A DNA stretch of 64,000 nucleotides, taken from assembly GCF_914271435.1 (NCBI RefSeq), contig NZ_CAJZAI010000003.1, positions 124,001 to 188,000 on the forward strand. The letters run 5' to 3'. Positions 17,748 to 27,029 of this stretch are shown in pieces (position 1 is the first letter of the stretch; every line of letters starts with the position of its first letter). Below the pieces are notes generated by a model that worked only from the letters and a program-made list of their open reading frames with translations, ran no database searches and was not told the DNA's origin. Position numbers and translations under genes: made by a program. The DNA is from Cupriavidus laharis. Its GTDB lineage: Bacteria > Pseudomonadota > Gammaproteobacteria > Burkholderiales > Burkholderiaceae.

Positions 17748-17869
17748 GCCATTCCCGCCGCCGGCTGCAGGGCGATGCCGATGTCCCACAGCGTTTCGCC
17801 GATCGCCGTGACGAGATTTCGCATCTCATTGTCGTCGATCGCGCCGATGCATCCCACACGGAACGCGCC
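17735..17869 (-). pseudogene. Remnant of 2-aminoethylphosphonate-pyruvate transaminase (phnW), C-terminus only
   Basis: The last 44 codons of this minus-strand frame read GAFRVGCIGAIDDNEMRNLV and onward to a stop. That matches the conserved C-terminal end of PhnW-type aminotransferases (F-R-[IV]-G-C-I-G). Sequence further upstream in the frame has no similarity to the family, so only about 12% of the gene remains. It suggests a former phosphonate gene deleted during rearrangement before gdhA. Confidence 0.6.
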
Positions 17870-18170
17870 CGGCTGCTGATCACCTGAACACGCCGGGCAG
17901 CCGCTGCTGTCCGCTGATCGCACGAAAATCCCCTTCAATGCACCAAAATACGGCTTTTCCGCCGCGGTCAGAGGTGTTTTGACTGCCGCTTGCCCCATGC
18001 TGGTGCTAAAGTTCCTGATTGTCTCGACGGGCACGGTGCGCCCTACCTGTCTGGACAACCGGAGGCTACCCACCCTCCATCGGCGCAACGCCAAACGGCA
18101 CGAAAGACCGGTAACGATCCGGCGAAACGGCCGGATCCAGCCACAGTACCCAGCACAGCAGAGACAACCC

Positions 18171-19514
18171 GTGAGTTCACCCTCCCTCGACGCATTCCTG
18201 GCCGGGGTCGCCCGCCGCGACCCCAATCAACCTGAATTCCTCCAGGCCGTGAAGGAAGTCATGATGACGCTTTGGCCGTTTGTCGAGCGCCACCCGCGCT
18301 ATGCCGACCAGGCCCTGCTCGAGCGCCTGGTCGAGCCCGAACGCGTGATCCAGTTCCGCGTGGCGTGGACCGACGACCAGAACCGCGTGCAGGTCAACCG
18401 CGCGTTCCGCGTGCAGCACAGCTCGGCCATCGGTCCGTTCAAGGGCGGCATGCGCTTCCACCCGACGGTGAACCTGTCGGTGCTGAAGTTCCTCGGCTTC
18501 GAGCAGACCTTCAAGAACGCACTGACCACGCTGCCGATGGGCGGCGGCAAGGGCGGCTCGGACTTCGACCCGAAGGGCAAGTCGGACGCTGAGGTCATGC
18601 GCTTCTGCCAGGCGCTGGTCACCGAGCTGTACCGCCACTTGGGTCCGGACACCGACATCCCCGCCGGCGACATCGGCGTGGGCGCGCGCGAGGTCGGCTT
18701 CATGGCCGGCATGATGAAGAAGCTGTCGAACCAGTCCGCCTGCGTGTTCACGGGCAAGGGCCTCGCCTACGGCGGCAGCCTGATGCGTCCGGAAGCCACC
18801 GGCTACGGCACCGTGTACTTCGCGCAGGAAATGCTCCACCGCCGCGGCATGAGCTTCGACGGCCTGCGCGTGCTGGTCTCCGGCTCGGGCAACGTTGCGC
18901 AGTACGCGGCCGAAAAGGCCATCGAACTGGGCGCCAAGGTGTTGACGCTGTCCGACTCCGGCGGCGTGCTGCACTACCCGCAGGGCATGACCACCGAGCA
19001 GTTGGCTGAGGTCATGGCCTTCAAGAACGAAGAGCGTGGCCGCCTGTCCGATTTCGCCGCCCGCCACGACATGAAGTTCGAAGCTGGCCGCACCCCGTGG
19101 CACGTGCCCGCTGACGTGGCGCTGCCGTGCGCAACGCAGAACGAACTCGACGGCAACGACGCCGAAACCCTGCTCGGCAATGGCATCATCTGCGTGGCCG
19201 AAGGCGCCAACATGCCTTCCACGCTCGAAGCCGTGGACCGCTTCGTCGACGCGAAGATCCTCTACGCACCGGGCAAGGCCAGCAACGCCGGCGGCGTGGC
19301 CACGTCGGGCCTGGAGATGTCGCAGAACGCCATGCGCCTGTCATGGCACCACGCCGAGGTCGACGAGAAGCTGCACGCGATCATGAAGGACATCCACCAG
19401 AACTGCATCCACCATGGCCAGAAGGACGGCGGCTACGTGAACTACGTCGAAGGCGCGAATATCGCGGGCTTCGTGAAGGTCGCGGATGCGATGCTGGCGC
19501 AGGGTGTGATCTGA
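18171..19514 (+). CDS. gdhA: NADP-specific glutamate dehydrogenase
   Basis: A 447-residue enzyme, exactly the length of E. coli GdhA, that aminates 2-oxoglutarate to glutamate with NADPH. The catalytic lysine is in PMGGGKGGSDFDPKG, and the nucleotide fold is marked by SGSGNVAQYAAEKA. A GTG start at 18171 is chosen because the protein then begins SSPSLDAFLAGV like its homologues; the frame upstream is unconserved. It stands alone with its own upstream region. The glycine-riboswitch unit follows. Confidence 0.93.
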   Translation: MSSPSLDAFLAGVARRDPNQPEFLQAVKEVMMTLWPFVERHPRYADQALLERLVEPERVIQFRVAWTDDQNRVQVNRAFRVQHSSAIGPFKGGMRFHPTVNLSVLKFLGFEQTFKNALTTLPMGGGKGGSDFDPKGKSDAEVMRFCQALVTELYRHLGPDTDIPAGDIGVGAREVGFMAGMMKKLSNQSACVFTGKGLAYGGSLMRPEATGYGTVYFAQEMLHRRGMSFDGLRVLVSGSGNVAQYAAEKAIELGAKVLTLSDSGGVLHYPQGMTTEQLAEVMAFKNEERGRLSDFAARHDMKFEAGRTPWHVPADVALPCATQNELDGNDAETLLGNGIICVAEGANMPSTLEAVDRFVDAKILYAPGKASNAGGVATSGLEMSQNAMRLSWHHAEVDEKLHAIMKDIHQNCIHHGQKDGGYVNYVEGANIAGFVKVADAMLAQGVI

Positions 19515-19681
19515 GGGAACGGCCGGCGCGATGCCGGTCGATGAGGAAATCGCAGTGAAGCATGGCGGTGGGGGATATCCCGATTTCCCACTTCCTCGCA
19601 GTTCACGCTATCATCGCGACACGGCAGATCCTTGATCTGCCGCAAAGCGGCGCTGGACCACCCTCCGGCGCCGTGCGACAT

Positions 19682-19870
19682 CGCAGGAGAGACCGGAACG
19701 CCGCCAGGCGGGTCCGGCGCCGACGGAGCAACCGCCCCGGAAACTCTCAGGCACACAGGACTGTGGCGTCGCAAGTACAGATCTGGAGAGTGGCGCTTCG
19801 CGCCCACCGAAGGGGACGGCATGGCGTGGCCATGTCCAAGCTCTCAGGTACCACGGACAGATGGGGCAGG
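19682..19870 (+). promoter_or_regulatory. Tandem glycine riboswitch
   Basis: Two consecutive aptamers are readable. The first has GGAGAGACC, GCCGACGGAGCAACCGCCCC and AAACTCTCAGGCA, followed by AGGACTGTG. The second has TGGAGAGTGG, CCACCGAAGGGG, CTCTCAGGTACC and GGACAGATGGGG. These are the conserved core pieces of the cooperative glycine riboswitch in the right order, and the second aptamer ends about 45 bases before the start codon of the downstream dehydrogenase. A glycine-induced ON switch is the usual behaviour. Confidence 0.92.
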
Positions 19871-19915
19871 GGACCGGCAACGGTCAAAACTATCCTTGCT
19901 TCAGGACAATCTGTC

Positions 19916-21166
19916 ATGTCTCACATGCTCGTCATCGGCGCCGGCATTACCGGCGTCACGACCGCCTATACCCTCGCGAAACAGGGCTATCGCGTCACCG
20001 TGCTGGACCGTCACCACTATCCGGCGATGGAAACGTCGTTCGCCAACGGCGGCCAGCTTTCCGCGTGCAATGCCGAAGTCTGGAACAATGCCGGCACGCT
20101 ACTCAAGGGCCTGAAATGGATGATGAAGCGCGACGCGCCGCTGCTGCTCAATCCGCGTCCGTCGTGGCACAAGTATTCGTGGCTCGGTGAATTCGTCGGG
20201 CATCTGCGCAGCTATCGCGCCAACACCATCGAGACCACGCGGCTGGCCATTGCCGCGCGCCAGCACCTGTTCGAGATGGCCGAGCGCGAGCAGATCGATT
20301 TCAATCTCGAACGGCGCGGCATCCTGCACTTCTATCACGATCGTCCGAGCTTCGAGGCCGCGGGCCGCACCAACCGGATGCTGGTGGAGGGCGGCCTGGA
20401 GCGCTATGCCGTCACGCCGGAAGAGATCCGTGCGATCGAGCCCACGCTGCAGGGCAATTACTATGGCGGCTACTACACGCCGTCCGATTCCACCGGCGAC
20501 ATCCACAAGTTCACACGCGGGCTCGCGCGTGCGTGCGAGCGGCTGGGCGTGGCGTTCATGCACGGTGTGGATGTCAAGTCCGTGGACCAGCGTCCGGATG
20601 GCGTGACGATGCGCGTGGCGGCGTCGGAAGCCGCCGTGGCGGCAGGCCAGGATGGCGGTGAGCGCGAGATCACGGGGACCGCCGTGGTGGTCTGCGCCGG
20701 CGTGGGCAGCCGCCATATCGCGGCGATGCTGGGCGACCGGCTCAATGTCTATCCGGTCAAGGGCTACTCGATTACGGTGCACCTCGATGACGAGCGCAGC
20801 GTGAAGAACGCGCCCTACGTGAGCCTGCTCGACGAGAGCGCCAAGATCGTGACCAGCCGGCTGGGGGCGGACCGCTTCCGCGTGGCCGGCACCGCGGAAT
20901 TCAACGGCCACAACCGCGATATCCGTGCCGACCGCATTGCGCCGCTGGTGTCATGGGTGCGGCGCAATTTCGATATCGAGACCTCGCGCGCGGTGCCGTG
21001 GGCCGGGCTGCGGCCGATGATGCCTGACATGATGCCGCGCGTCGCACGTGGCCGCGCCGCCCGGGTGTTCTACAACACGGGGCACGGCCATCTGGGCTGG
21101 ACGCTGTCGGCGGCTACGGCGGCGATGATCGGCCAGACCATCGCCGCGAGTTATCCGGTCCACTGA
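19916..21166 (+). CDS. FAD-dependent D-amino-acid/glycine dehydrogenase (DadA-type)
   Basis: A 416-residue flavoprotein of the DAO/DadA family. It begins with the FAD-binding motif VIGAGITGVTTAYTLAKQG and has the DadA-like segment SFANGGQLSACNAEVWN. The C-terminal FAD contact region reads TGHGHLGWTLSAATA. DadA enzymes deaminate D-amino acids to 2-oxo acids at the membrane. Because a tandem glycine riboswitch controls this gene, glycine is a plausible substrate or inducer, giving glyoxylate and ammonia. The start at 19916 is just after the aptamers; a second ATG three codons later is possible. Confidence 0.88.
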   Translation: MSHMLVIGAGITGVTTAYTLAKQGYRVTVLDRHHYPAMETSFANGGQLSACNAEVWNNAGTLLKGLKWMMKRDAPLLLNPRPSWHKYSWLGEFVGHLRSYRANTIETTRLAIAARQHLFEMAEREQIDFNLERRGILHFYHDRPSFEAAGRTNRMLVEGGLERYAVTPEEIRAIEPTLQGNYYGGYYTPSDSTGDIHKFTRGLARACERLGVAFMHGVDVKSVDQRPDGVTMRVAASEAAVAAGQDGGEREITGTAVVVCAGVGSRHIAAMLGDRLNVYPVKGYSITVHLDDERSVKNAPYVSLLDESAKIVTSRLGADRFRVAGTAEFNGHNRDIRADRIAPLVSWVRRNFDIETSRAVPWAGLRPMMPDMMPRVARGRAARVFYNTGHGHLGWTLSAATAAMIGQTIAASYPVH

Positions 21167-21320
21167 TCGCACCTTATCCGGGATCGCACAGGCGAACGGC
21201 GGCGGGCGGCTCGGCGCGGCCTGGAGTTGAAAGTTCAGGCTCGCCCGGACTCTGCCCAACTCCATCAGGCATCGAGCCGATTGCCGTCAGGTCCCTTTAA
21301 GGATACATCTCGAAATCAAG

Positions 21321-21372
21321 GCCGATTGGATATCGGCCACCCGGATAGTGATGAAAAAGATAATCACTATCC
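21321..21372. other. Two adjacent hairpins upstream of the GntP permease gene
   Basis: In the 358-bp gap between 21166 and 21525, GCCGAT/ATCGGC (21321-21337) is followed by a perfect 10-bp inverted repeat, GGATAGTGAT and ATCACTATCC (21343-21372), with an A-rich 10-base loop. No T-run follows. They may terminate the riboswitch unit or form an operator. The rest of the gap shows nothing clear. Confidence 0.4.
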
Positions 21373-21524
21373 ACTTCATGCCTTGGCCTGCTCAGTGACT
21401 TGCCATCGCATCCCTTGAGGCACGGACCCGTGCCGGGCTGCCGGTCTATGTAAATTTGGCAGAACGCCTTCTGGCGCAGAGCCTATATTTCCCCAGACCA
21501 GGACCAATCCGCGGAGGGAGCTTC

Positions 21525-22916
21525 ATGTCCTTTGTGATCGTCGTTGCAGCCCTTGCCTTCCTGATGCTTGCCGCCTACCGCGGCTACAGCGTCATCCTGT
21601 TTGCCCCGCTGGCCGCGCTTGGCGCCGTGCTGCTGACCGACCCGTCGGCGGTGGCACCGGCCTTCACCGGCATCTTCATGGAGAAGATGGTCGGTTTCGT
21701 GAAGCTGTACTTTCCCGTGTTCCTGCTGGGCGCCGTGTTCGGCAAGGTCATCGAGCTGTCCGGCTACTCGCGCTCGATCGTCGCGGCCGCCATCCGCTAC
21801 ATCGGCAGCTCGCGCGCGAACGCGGTGATCGTCGCCGTGTGCGCGTTGCTGACCTATGGCGGCGTGTCGCTGTTCGTGGTGGTGTTCGCGGTCTATCCGT
21901 TCGCGGCAGAGTTGTACCGGCAGAGCAATATTCCGAAGCGGCTGATGCCAGGTGCGATCGCGCTGGGCGCGTTCTCGTTCACGATGGATTCGCTGCCCGG
22001 TACGCCGCAGATCCAGAACATCATCCCGACCACCTTCTTCAAGACCACAGCCTGGGCCGCACCCGTGCTCGGCGTGGCCGGCGCGCTGTTCATCATCGTC
22101 GTCGGCCTGGGCTACCTGGAATGGCGCCGCCGCGCCGCGGTGGCCGCGGGCGAGGGCTACGGCACGTCGTTGCTGAACGAGCCGGAGCCGGTGGAAACGG
22201 CCCAGTTGCCCAACCCTCTGCTGGCCCTCGCGCCGCTGGTGCTGGTGGGTGTGTCCAACTTCGTGCTGACGCGCATGATCCCGCAGTGGTACGGCGCCGC
22301 CAGCACGCTGGAGCTGCCCGGCCTGGCCAAGCCGGTGACCGTCCCGACCGCATCCGTGGTCGCGATCTGGGCCGTGGAAGGCGCGCTGCTGATGGGCATC
22401 CTGCTGGTGGTGGTGACCGCGTTCGGCACCGTGCGCCAGCGCTTTGCCGAAGGCAGCAAGGCGGCCGTAGGCGGTGCGCTGCTGGCGGCCATGAACACGG
22501 CTTCGGAATACGGCTTTGGTGGCGTGATTGCGGCGCTGCCGGGTTTCCTGGTGGTTGGCGACGCGCTGCGCAGCATTCCCAATCCGCTGGTCAACGCAGC
22601 CGTATCGGTGAGCGCGCTGGCCGGCATCACCGGCTCGGCGTCGGGCGGCATGAGCATTGCGCTGGCAGCCATGGGCGATACCTTCATCCAGGGCGCGCAG
22701 ACGGCCGGCATCCCGCTTGAGGTGTTGCACCGCGTGGTGTCGATGGCCAGCGGCGGCATGGATACGCTGCCGCACAACGGCGCCGTGATCACGCTGCTGG
22801 CCGTGACCGGCCTCACGCACCGCGAGTCCTACCGCGACATCTTCGCCGTCACCATGATCAAGACGATGGCGGTGTTCTTCGTCATCCTGGTTTTCTACAT
22901 GACCGGGCTGGTTTGA
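21525..22916 (+). CDS. GntP-family permease, probably for 3-hydroxybutyrate
   Basis: A 463-residue membrane protein with about 12 hydrophobic segments and GntP-family features such as LLTYGGVSLFVVVFAVYPF and SGGMDTLPHNGAVITLL. The start at 21525 follows GGAGGG. In related genomes GntP proteins of this type precede 3-hydroxybutyrate dehydrogenase, and here the remains of such a dehydrogenase lie directly downstream. The ligand is therefore likely D-3-hydroxybutyrate, with gluconate-type acids as the alternative. Confidence 0.85.
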   Translation: MSFVIVVAALAFLMLAAYRGYSVILFAPLAALGAVLLTDPSAVAPAFTGIFMEKMVGFVKLYFPVFLLGAVFGKVIELSGYSRSIVAAAIRYIGSSRANAVIVAVCALLTYGGVSLFVVVFAVYPFAAELYRQSNIPKRLMPGAIALGAFSFTMDSLPGTPQIQNIIPTTFFKTTAWAAPVLGVAGALFIIVVGLGYLEWRRRAAVAAGEGYGTSLLNEPEPVETAQLPNPLLALAPLVLVGVSNFVLTRMIPQWYGAASTLELPGLAKPVTVPTASVVAIWAVEGALLMGILLVVVTAFGTVRQRFAEGSKAAVGGALLAAMNTASEYGFGGVIAALPGFLVVGDALRSIPNPLVNAAVSVSALAGITGSASGGMSIALAAMGDTFIQGAQTAGIPLEVLHRVVSMASGGMDTLPHNGAVITLLAVTGLTHRESYRDIFAVTMIKTMAVFFVILVFYMTGLV

Positions 22917-22949
22917 CCGTTTCCCGTATTTCCTGAGTCCGCATTGTCA

Positions 22950-23060
22950 TGACAACCCTGGTGCAGAAGCAGATTGATGACCTTGCTGCGCGCGAGGGAC
23001 TGACTGCTGATGCGGCGCGTGCGCGCCTGCTCGGCGGGAAGCAGTACTCTGGTCAGTTAG
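22950..23060 (+). pseudogene. 3-hydroxybutyrate dehydrogenase remnant (hbdH fragment)
   Basis: A short frame after the permease reads MTTLVQKQIDDLAAREGLTA and continues to RARLLGGKQYSGQL. The part from LVQKQ onward matches the C-terminal end of 3-hydroxybutyrate dehydrogenases (typically TPLVEKQI...KQPS.F). The first codons could be the original N-terminus joined to the C-terminus by an internal deletion of most of the gene. The frame then runs into the palindrome at 23071. Position is approximate to a base or two. Confidence 0.55.
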
Positions 23061-23070
23061 CTTGGGGCTG

Positions 23071-23145
23071 GGTGTCGTGCTTGGCGGGCGTGGCTGTTTC
23101 GCCGGCGTAGCCGGCGAAACAGCGGCGCATGCCAAGCACGATACC
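23071..23145. repeat. 75-bp palindromic repeat (GCCGGCGTAGCCGGC family)
   Basis: A nearly perfect palindrome: GTGCTTGGC at 23077 pairs with GCCAAGCAC at 23131-23139, and the core is GCTGTTTCGCCGGC with its complement GCCGGCGAAACAGC. It lies between the hbdH remnant and the converging ABC permease gene, so it can serve as a two-way terminator. Relatives of the core occur at 61829-61870, 62472-62515 and 62540-62580. Confidence 0.8.
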
Positions 23146-23164
23146 GGCACCAACCACCCACCCT

Positions 23165-24289
23165 TCAAGCCATCTGACCAATCGTCTTCCTGAACCGATT
23201 CAACGACAACACAAACAACACCGACCCGATAACGAGCAGCGCCAGAAAAGGCTTCCACACGACATCCAACCCCGCGCCGCGAAAAAGAATCGCCTGGCCA
23301 AGCGAGACGAAGTGCGTAGTGGGCGCCGCCAGCATGATGTCCTGCACGATCTGCGGCATGCTTTCCCGCGGTGTGTTGCCACCTGAAAGCATCTGCAGCG
23401 GCAGCAGCACCAGCACCATCAGCATGCCGAACTGCGGCATGTTCCGTGCCACGGTTGCAAGGAAAATACCCATCGCCGTGGTGGCGAAAAGGTGCAACGC
23501 CACCCCCGCCATGAACAGCAGCAGCGAGCCCTCGATGGGCACATGCAGCGCGCCGCGCACCACGAACACCAGCGATAGCATCGCCGCTGCCATCACCACC
23601 AGCCCCATCGACCACACCTTGGCCAGCATGATCTCGGTCGGCGTGACCGGCATCACCAGCAGGTGCTCGATGGTGCCGTGCTCGCGTTCGCGGATCAGCG
23701 CGGCGCCGGTCAGGATGATCGACAGCATCGTAACGTTGTTGATGATCTGCGTCAGCCCGCCGAACCACGACTGCGTCAGGTTCGGGTTGAAGCGCGCGCG
23801 CAGCGCCAGGTCCACCGGCGGTGGCGCGGCGCCGCGGTATCGTTGCACGAACTCGTTCACTTCGTCGGTGAAGATGCGCTGGATGTAGCCGCTGCCGCTG
23901 AACGCCTGCATCATGCGCGTGGCGTCTACGTTGAGTTGCACCGCGGGTGACCGCCCGGCCAGCACGTCGCGCTGGAAGTTGGGCGGGATGTCCAGCGTGA
24001 AGGTGTAGTCGCCGGCGTCCATGCCTTTGTCCATCTGCGCGGGTGAGATCTGGCGCGGCGGCGCGAACTGGGGCGGGTAGAACGCGGAGATGATGCGCTC
24101 GGCCAGCGGCGACGCATCCTCGTTGACCACCGCGATGGGCGCCATGTGCAGTGTCTCGGGCACGGCGGTCGCGCCGGTGTAGACCGACACGCTGAACACG
24201 TAGACGATCAGCACCAGCATGGTCGGGTCGCGCACCAGGCTCCACAGTTCCTTGATGCCGAGGCGGTAGATGTTGGCCAGGTGCCGCAT
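23165..24289 (-). CDS. ABC-2 type transporter permease (YhhJ/YbhR-like)
   Basis: A 374-residue inner-membrane protein with one N-terminal helix (residues 20-40), a large periplasmic domain and about five C-terminal helices, the layout of ABC-2 permeases. The segment EREHGTIEHLLVMPVTPTEIMLAK is the conserved coupling region. It starts 2 bp after the upstream ABC fusion gene ends and is the last gene of a tripartite export operon. Substrate unknown; related systems export drugs or toxins. Confidence 0.9.
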   Translation of the reverse strand: MRHLANIYRLGIKELWSLVRDPTMLVLIVYVFSVSVYTGATAVPETLHMAPIAVVNEDASPLAERIISAFYPPQFAPPRQISPAQMDKGMDAGDYTFTLDIPPNFQRDVLAGRSPAVQLNVDATRMMQAFSGSGYIQRIFTDEVNEFVQRYRGAAPPPVDLALRARFNPNLTQSWFGGLTQIINNVTMLSIILTGAALIREREHGTIEHLLVMPVTPTEIMLAKVWSMGLVVMAAAMLSLVFVVRGALHVPIEGSLLLFMAGVALHLFATTAMGIFLATVARNMPQFGMLMVLVLLPLQMLSGGNTPRESMPQIVQDIMLAAPTTHFVSLGQAILFRGAGLDVVWKPFLALLVIGSVLFVLSLNRFRKTIGQMA

Positions 24290-24291
24290 GG

Positions 24292-27027
24292 TCAGCGCTC
24301 CTGCTTCTTCAGCAATGCCGCGGTGGCGCCGAAGATCACCGGCACGGCCACGAGCATCGGCCAGAACGATGCGCTCAGGTCATGCAGCCCCAGCGCCTTG
24401 TTGAACACGCCCCGGCTGATGGTGAGCATGTGCGTGGCCGGGTAGGCCAGGCCGGCCAGCCGCGCCGAGCCTTCCAGCGACGATACGGGCACCAGCATGC
24501 CGCAGAACTGCACGGCGGGGATCATGGTGCCGATGATGGCGAAGAACATCGCCGCGATCTGGCTGCGCGTGAACGTGGATGCCAGCATGCCGATGCCGGT
24601 CGCGCAGAACGCATAGACCAGCGCGGCCAGTGCCAGGGTCGGGAAGCTGCCCTTGATCGGTACGCCGAATACCGTGACCGCCAGCAACGCCATCAGCAGG
24701 AAGTTGAACATCGCCAGCACCACGTAGGGCAGTTGCTTGCCGACCAGGAATTCCGCGCGCGTGACCGGTGTCACATACAGGTTGATGATGGAGCCGAGCT
24801 CCTTCTCCCGCACCACGGCGAGCGCGGTCAGCATGGCAGGCAGCATCAGCAACAGCAGCGGGATCACCGCAGGCACCATCGCGGGCAGGCTCTTCACGTC
24901 GGGGTTGTAGCGGAAGCGCGTTTCCAGCGTGGCGGCGCTCACGGCGTTCTGCCCGTAGCGGTGGCGCATCTGGTCGAGCAGCCAGCCCTGGTGCATGCCC
25001 TGCACATAACCCTGCACGGTCTCCGCGCGCGACGGCATGGAGCCGTCGACCCACACGCCGACCTGCGCCCGCGAGCCCCGCTGCACGTCGCGCGCAAAGC
25101 CGGGCGGGATCTCGATGGCCAGCGCCAGTTCGCCGCTGCGCAGGCGCCGGTCCATGTCGGCATAGTCGGTGATCGGCGAGCGCTCGATGAAATAGCGCGA
25201 GCCAGACAGGTTCAGCGCATAGTCCTGGCTCAGCACGGTCTGGTCGTGGTCGAGTACGGCGAAGCGCAGGTCTTCCACATCCATGCCGATGCCGTAGCCC
25301 ATGGCGAACAACAGCACCAGCGAGCCGACCAGCGCCAGCGTGGCGCGCACCGGATCGCGGCGCAGTTCCAGCGCTTCGCGCCACATGTAGGTCAACGCGC
25401 GTGGCAGGCTGAAGCGCTGGCGGCGCGGGGCCGGTTCAGCGCTGGTTGCGGGCGACGTGGCCTCGGCCGGTGCTTCGATGGGCGCAGGTGCGCTCGCATC
25501 GGTCAGGTAGGCGATGAAGGCCTCTTCCAGCGTGGCCGCATTGCGCTTGCGCACGAGTTCGGCCGGCTGGTCGCTGACCAGCACGCGGCCGGCGTGCATC
25601 AGCGAGATGCGGTCGCAGCGCTCGGCCTCGTTCATGAAGTGCGTGGAGATGAAGATGGTCACGCGCTCGTTGCGCGACAGCCCGATCAGCAGCCGCCAGA
25701 AGCTGTCGCGCGCCACCGGGTCCACGCCGGACGTCGGTTCGTCCAGGATCAGCAGTTCGGGCCTGTGCACCATCGCCACGGCCAGCGACAGCCGCTGGCG
25801 GATGCCGAGCGGCAGGTTGGCAGGCAGTGTGTCGAGCACGTCGGCCAGGGAAAAGCGCTCCACCATCTCGGCCACGCGTGTGGGGATCTCGGCGGCAGGC
25901 ACCGCGAACAGCCGCGCATGCAGTTCCAGGTTCTGCCGCACGGTGAGTTCGCCATACAGCGAGAACGCCTGCGACATATAGCCGACGCGCTTGCGGGTAT
26001 CGACGTCCTTCGGGTCGATCTCATGGCCGAACAGCCAGGCCTGGCCTTCGCTGGCCGGCAACAGGCCGGTCAGCATCTTCATCGTGGTCGACTTGCCGCA
26101 GCCGTTGGAGCCCAGGAAGCCGAAGATCTCGCCACGGCGGATGCGGAAGCTGACCTTGTCCACAGCGACGAAATCGCCGAAGCGCATGGTGAGGTCCCTG
26201 GCTTCGATGGCGATGTCGGCTTCGTCGCCGGTTGCCAGCGGCGTGATGGTGACTTCGGTGTGCCCGCGACGCCGCGATTCGGGCAGCAGCGCGATGAACG
26301 CGGCTTCGAGCGATGTGGTGCCGGTACGCGCGAGCAGTTCGGCTGGCGTGCCGGTATCGAGCACCTTGCCGGCGTCCATGGCCACCAGCCAGTCGAAGCG
26401 CTGCGCTTCGTCCATGTAGGCCGTGGCGACGATCACGCTCATGGCCGGGCGCGAGGTGCGGATACGGGCAATCAGGTCCCAGAACTGCGCGCGCGCAAGC
26501 GGGTCCACGCCGGTGGTGGGCTCATCGAGGATCAGCAGGTCGGGATCGTGGATCAGTGCGCAGCACAGCCCGAGCTTCTGCTTCATGCCGCCGGACAGCT
26601 TGCCGGCCGGGCGGCCCAGAAACGGGTGCAGGCCGGTGCTGCGCGTCAGGTCGTCGATGCGCCTGCGCCGTTCGGCGTCGTCATGTCCGAACAGACGCCC
26701 GAAGAAGTGCAGGTTCTCTTCCACCGACAGCGTCGGGTACAGGTTCTTGCCCAGCCCCTGCGGCATGTAGGCGATGCGCGGGCATACGGTCTCGCGATGC
26801 CTGCGGTCGCGCATGTCGCCGCCGAAGGTCTCCACCACGCCTTCCTGTACCGCGCGCGCGCCGGACAGCAGCGACAGCAGGCTCGACTTGCCCACGCCGT
26901 CGGGCCCGATCAGGCCGATCATGCGGCCCGCCGGCACGTCGAGGTCGATGCCGTCCAGTGCCATCGTCCCGCCGTATTTCAGGCTGACGCCGGCAAGCCG
27001 GGCGACCGGGGGCGGGGCGGAGTCCAT
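24292..27027 (-). CDS. Fused ABC transporter: two ATPase domains and a permease (RbbA/YhiH-like)
   Basis: A 911-residue protein. Two ATP-binding domains (roughly residues 10-235 and 285-510) each carry Walker A ([18 protein letters not shown]), signature ([10 protein letters not shown]; a degenerate [12 protein letters not shown]) and Walker B ([26 protein letters not shown]) motifs. The ABC-2 permease domain occupies about 550-910. The ATG at 27027 lies just after the HlyD gene stop. With the HlyD adaptor and NodT outer-membrane factor it forms an envelope-spanning exporter. The second signature lacks the canonical LSGGQ. Confidence 0.9.
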   Translation of the reverse strand: MDSAPPPVARLAGVSLKYGGTMALDGIDLDVPAGRMIGLIGPDGVGKSSLLSLLSGARAVQEGVVETFGGDMRDRRHRETVCPRIAYMPQGLGKNLYPTLSVEENLHFFGRLFGHDDAERRRRIDDLTRSTGLHPFLGRPAGKLSGGMKQKLGLCCALIHDPDLLILDEPTTGVDPLARAQFWDLIARIRTSRPAMSVIVATAYMDEAQRFDWLVAMDAGKVLDTGTPAELLARTGTTSLEAAFIALLPESRRRGHTEVTITPLATGDEADIAIEARDLTMRFGDFVAVDKVSFRIRRGEIFGFLGSNGCGKSTTMKMLTGLLPASEGQAWLFGHEIDPKDVDTRKRVGYMSQAFSLYGELTVRQNLELHARLFAVPAAEIPTRVAEMVERFSLADVLDTLPANLPLGIRQRLSLAVAMVHRPELLILDEPTSGVDPVARDSFWRLLIGLSRNERVTIFISTHFMNEAERCDRISLMHAGRVLVSDQPAELVRKRNAATLEEAFIAYLTDASAPAPIEAPAEATSPATSAEPAPRRQRFSLPRALTYMWREALELRRDPVRATLALVGSLVLLFAMGYGIGMDVEDLRFAVLDHDQTVLSQDYALNLSGSRYFIERSPITDYADMDRRLRSGELALAIEIPPGFARDVQRGSRAQVGVWVDGSMPSRAETVQGYVQGMHQGWLLDQMRHRYGQNAVSAATLETRFRYNPDVKSLPAMVPAVIPLLLLMLPAMLTALAVVREKELGSIINLYVTPVTRAEFLVGKQLPYVVLAMFNFLLMALLAVTVFGVPIKGSFPTLALAALVYAFCATGIGMLASTFTRSQIAAMFFAIIGTMIPAVQFCGMLVPVSSLEGSARLAGLAYPATHMLTISRGVFNKALGLHDLSASFWPMLVAVPVIFGATAALLKKQER

Positions 27028-27029
27028 GG

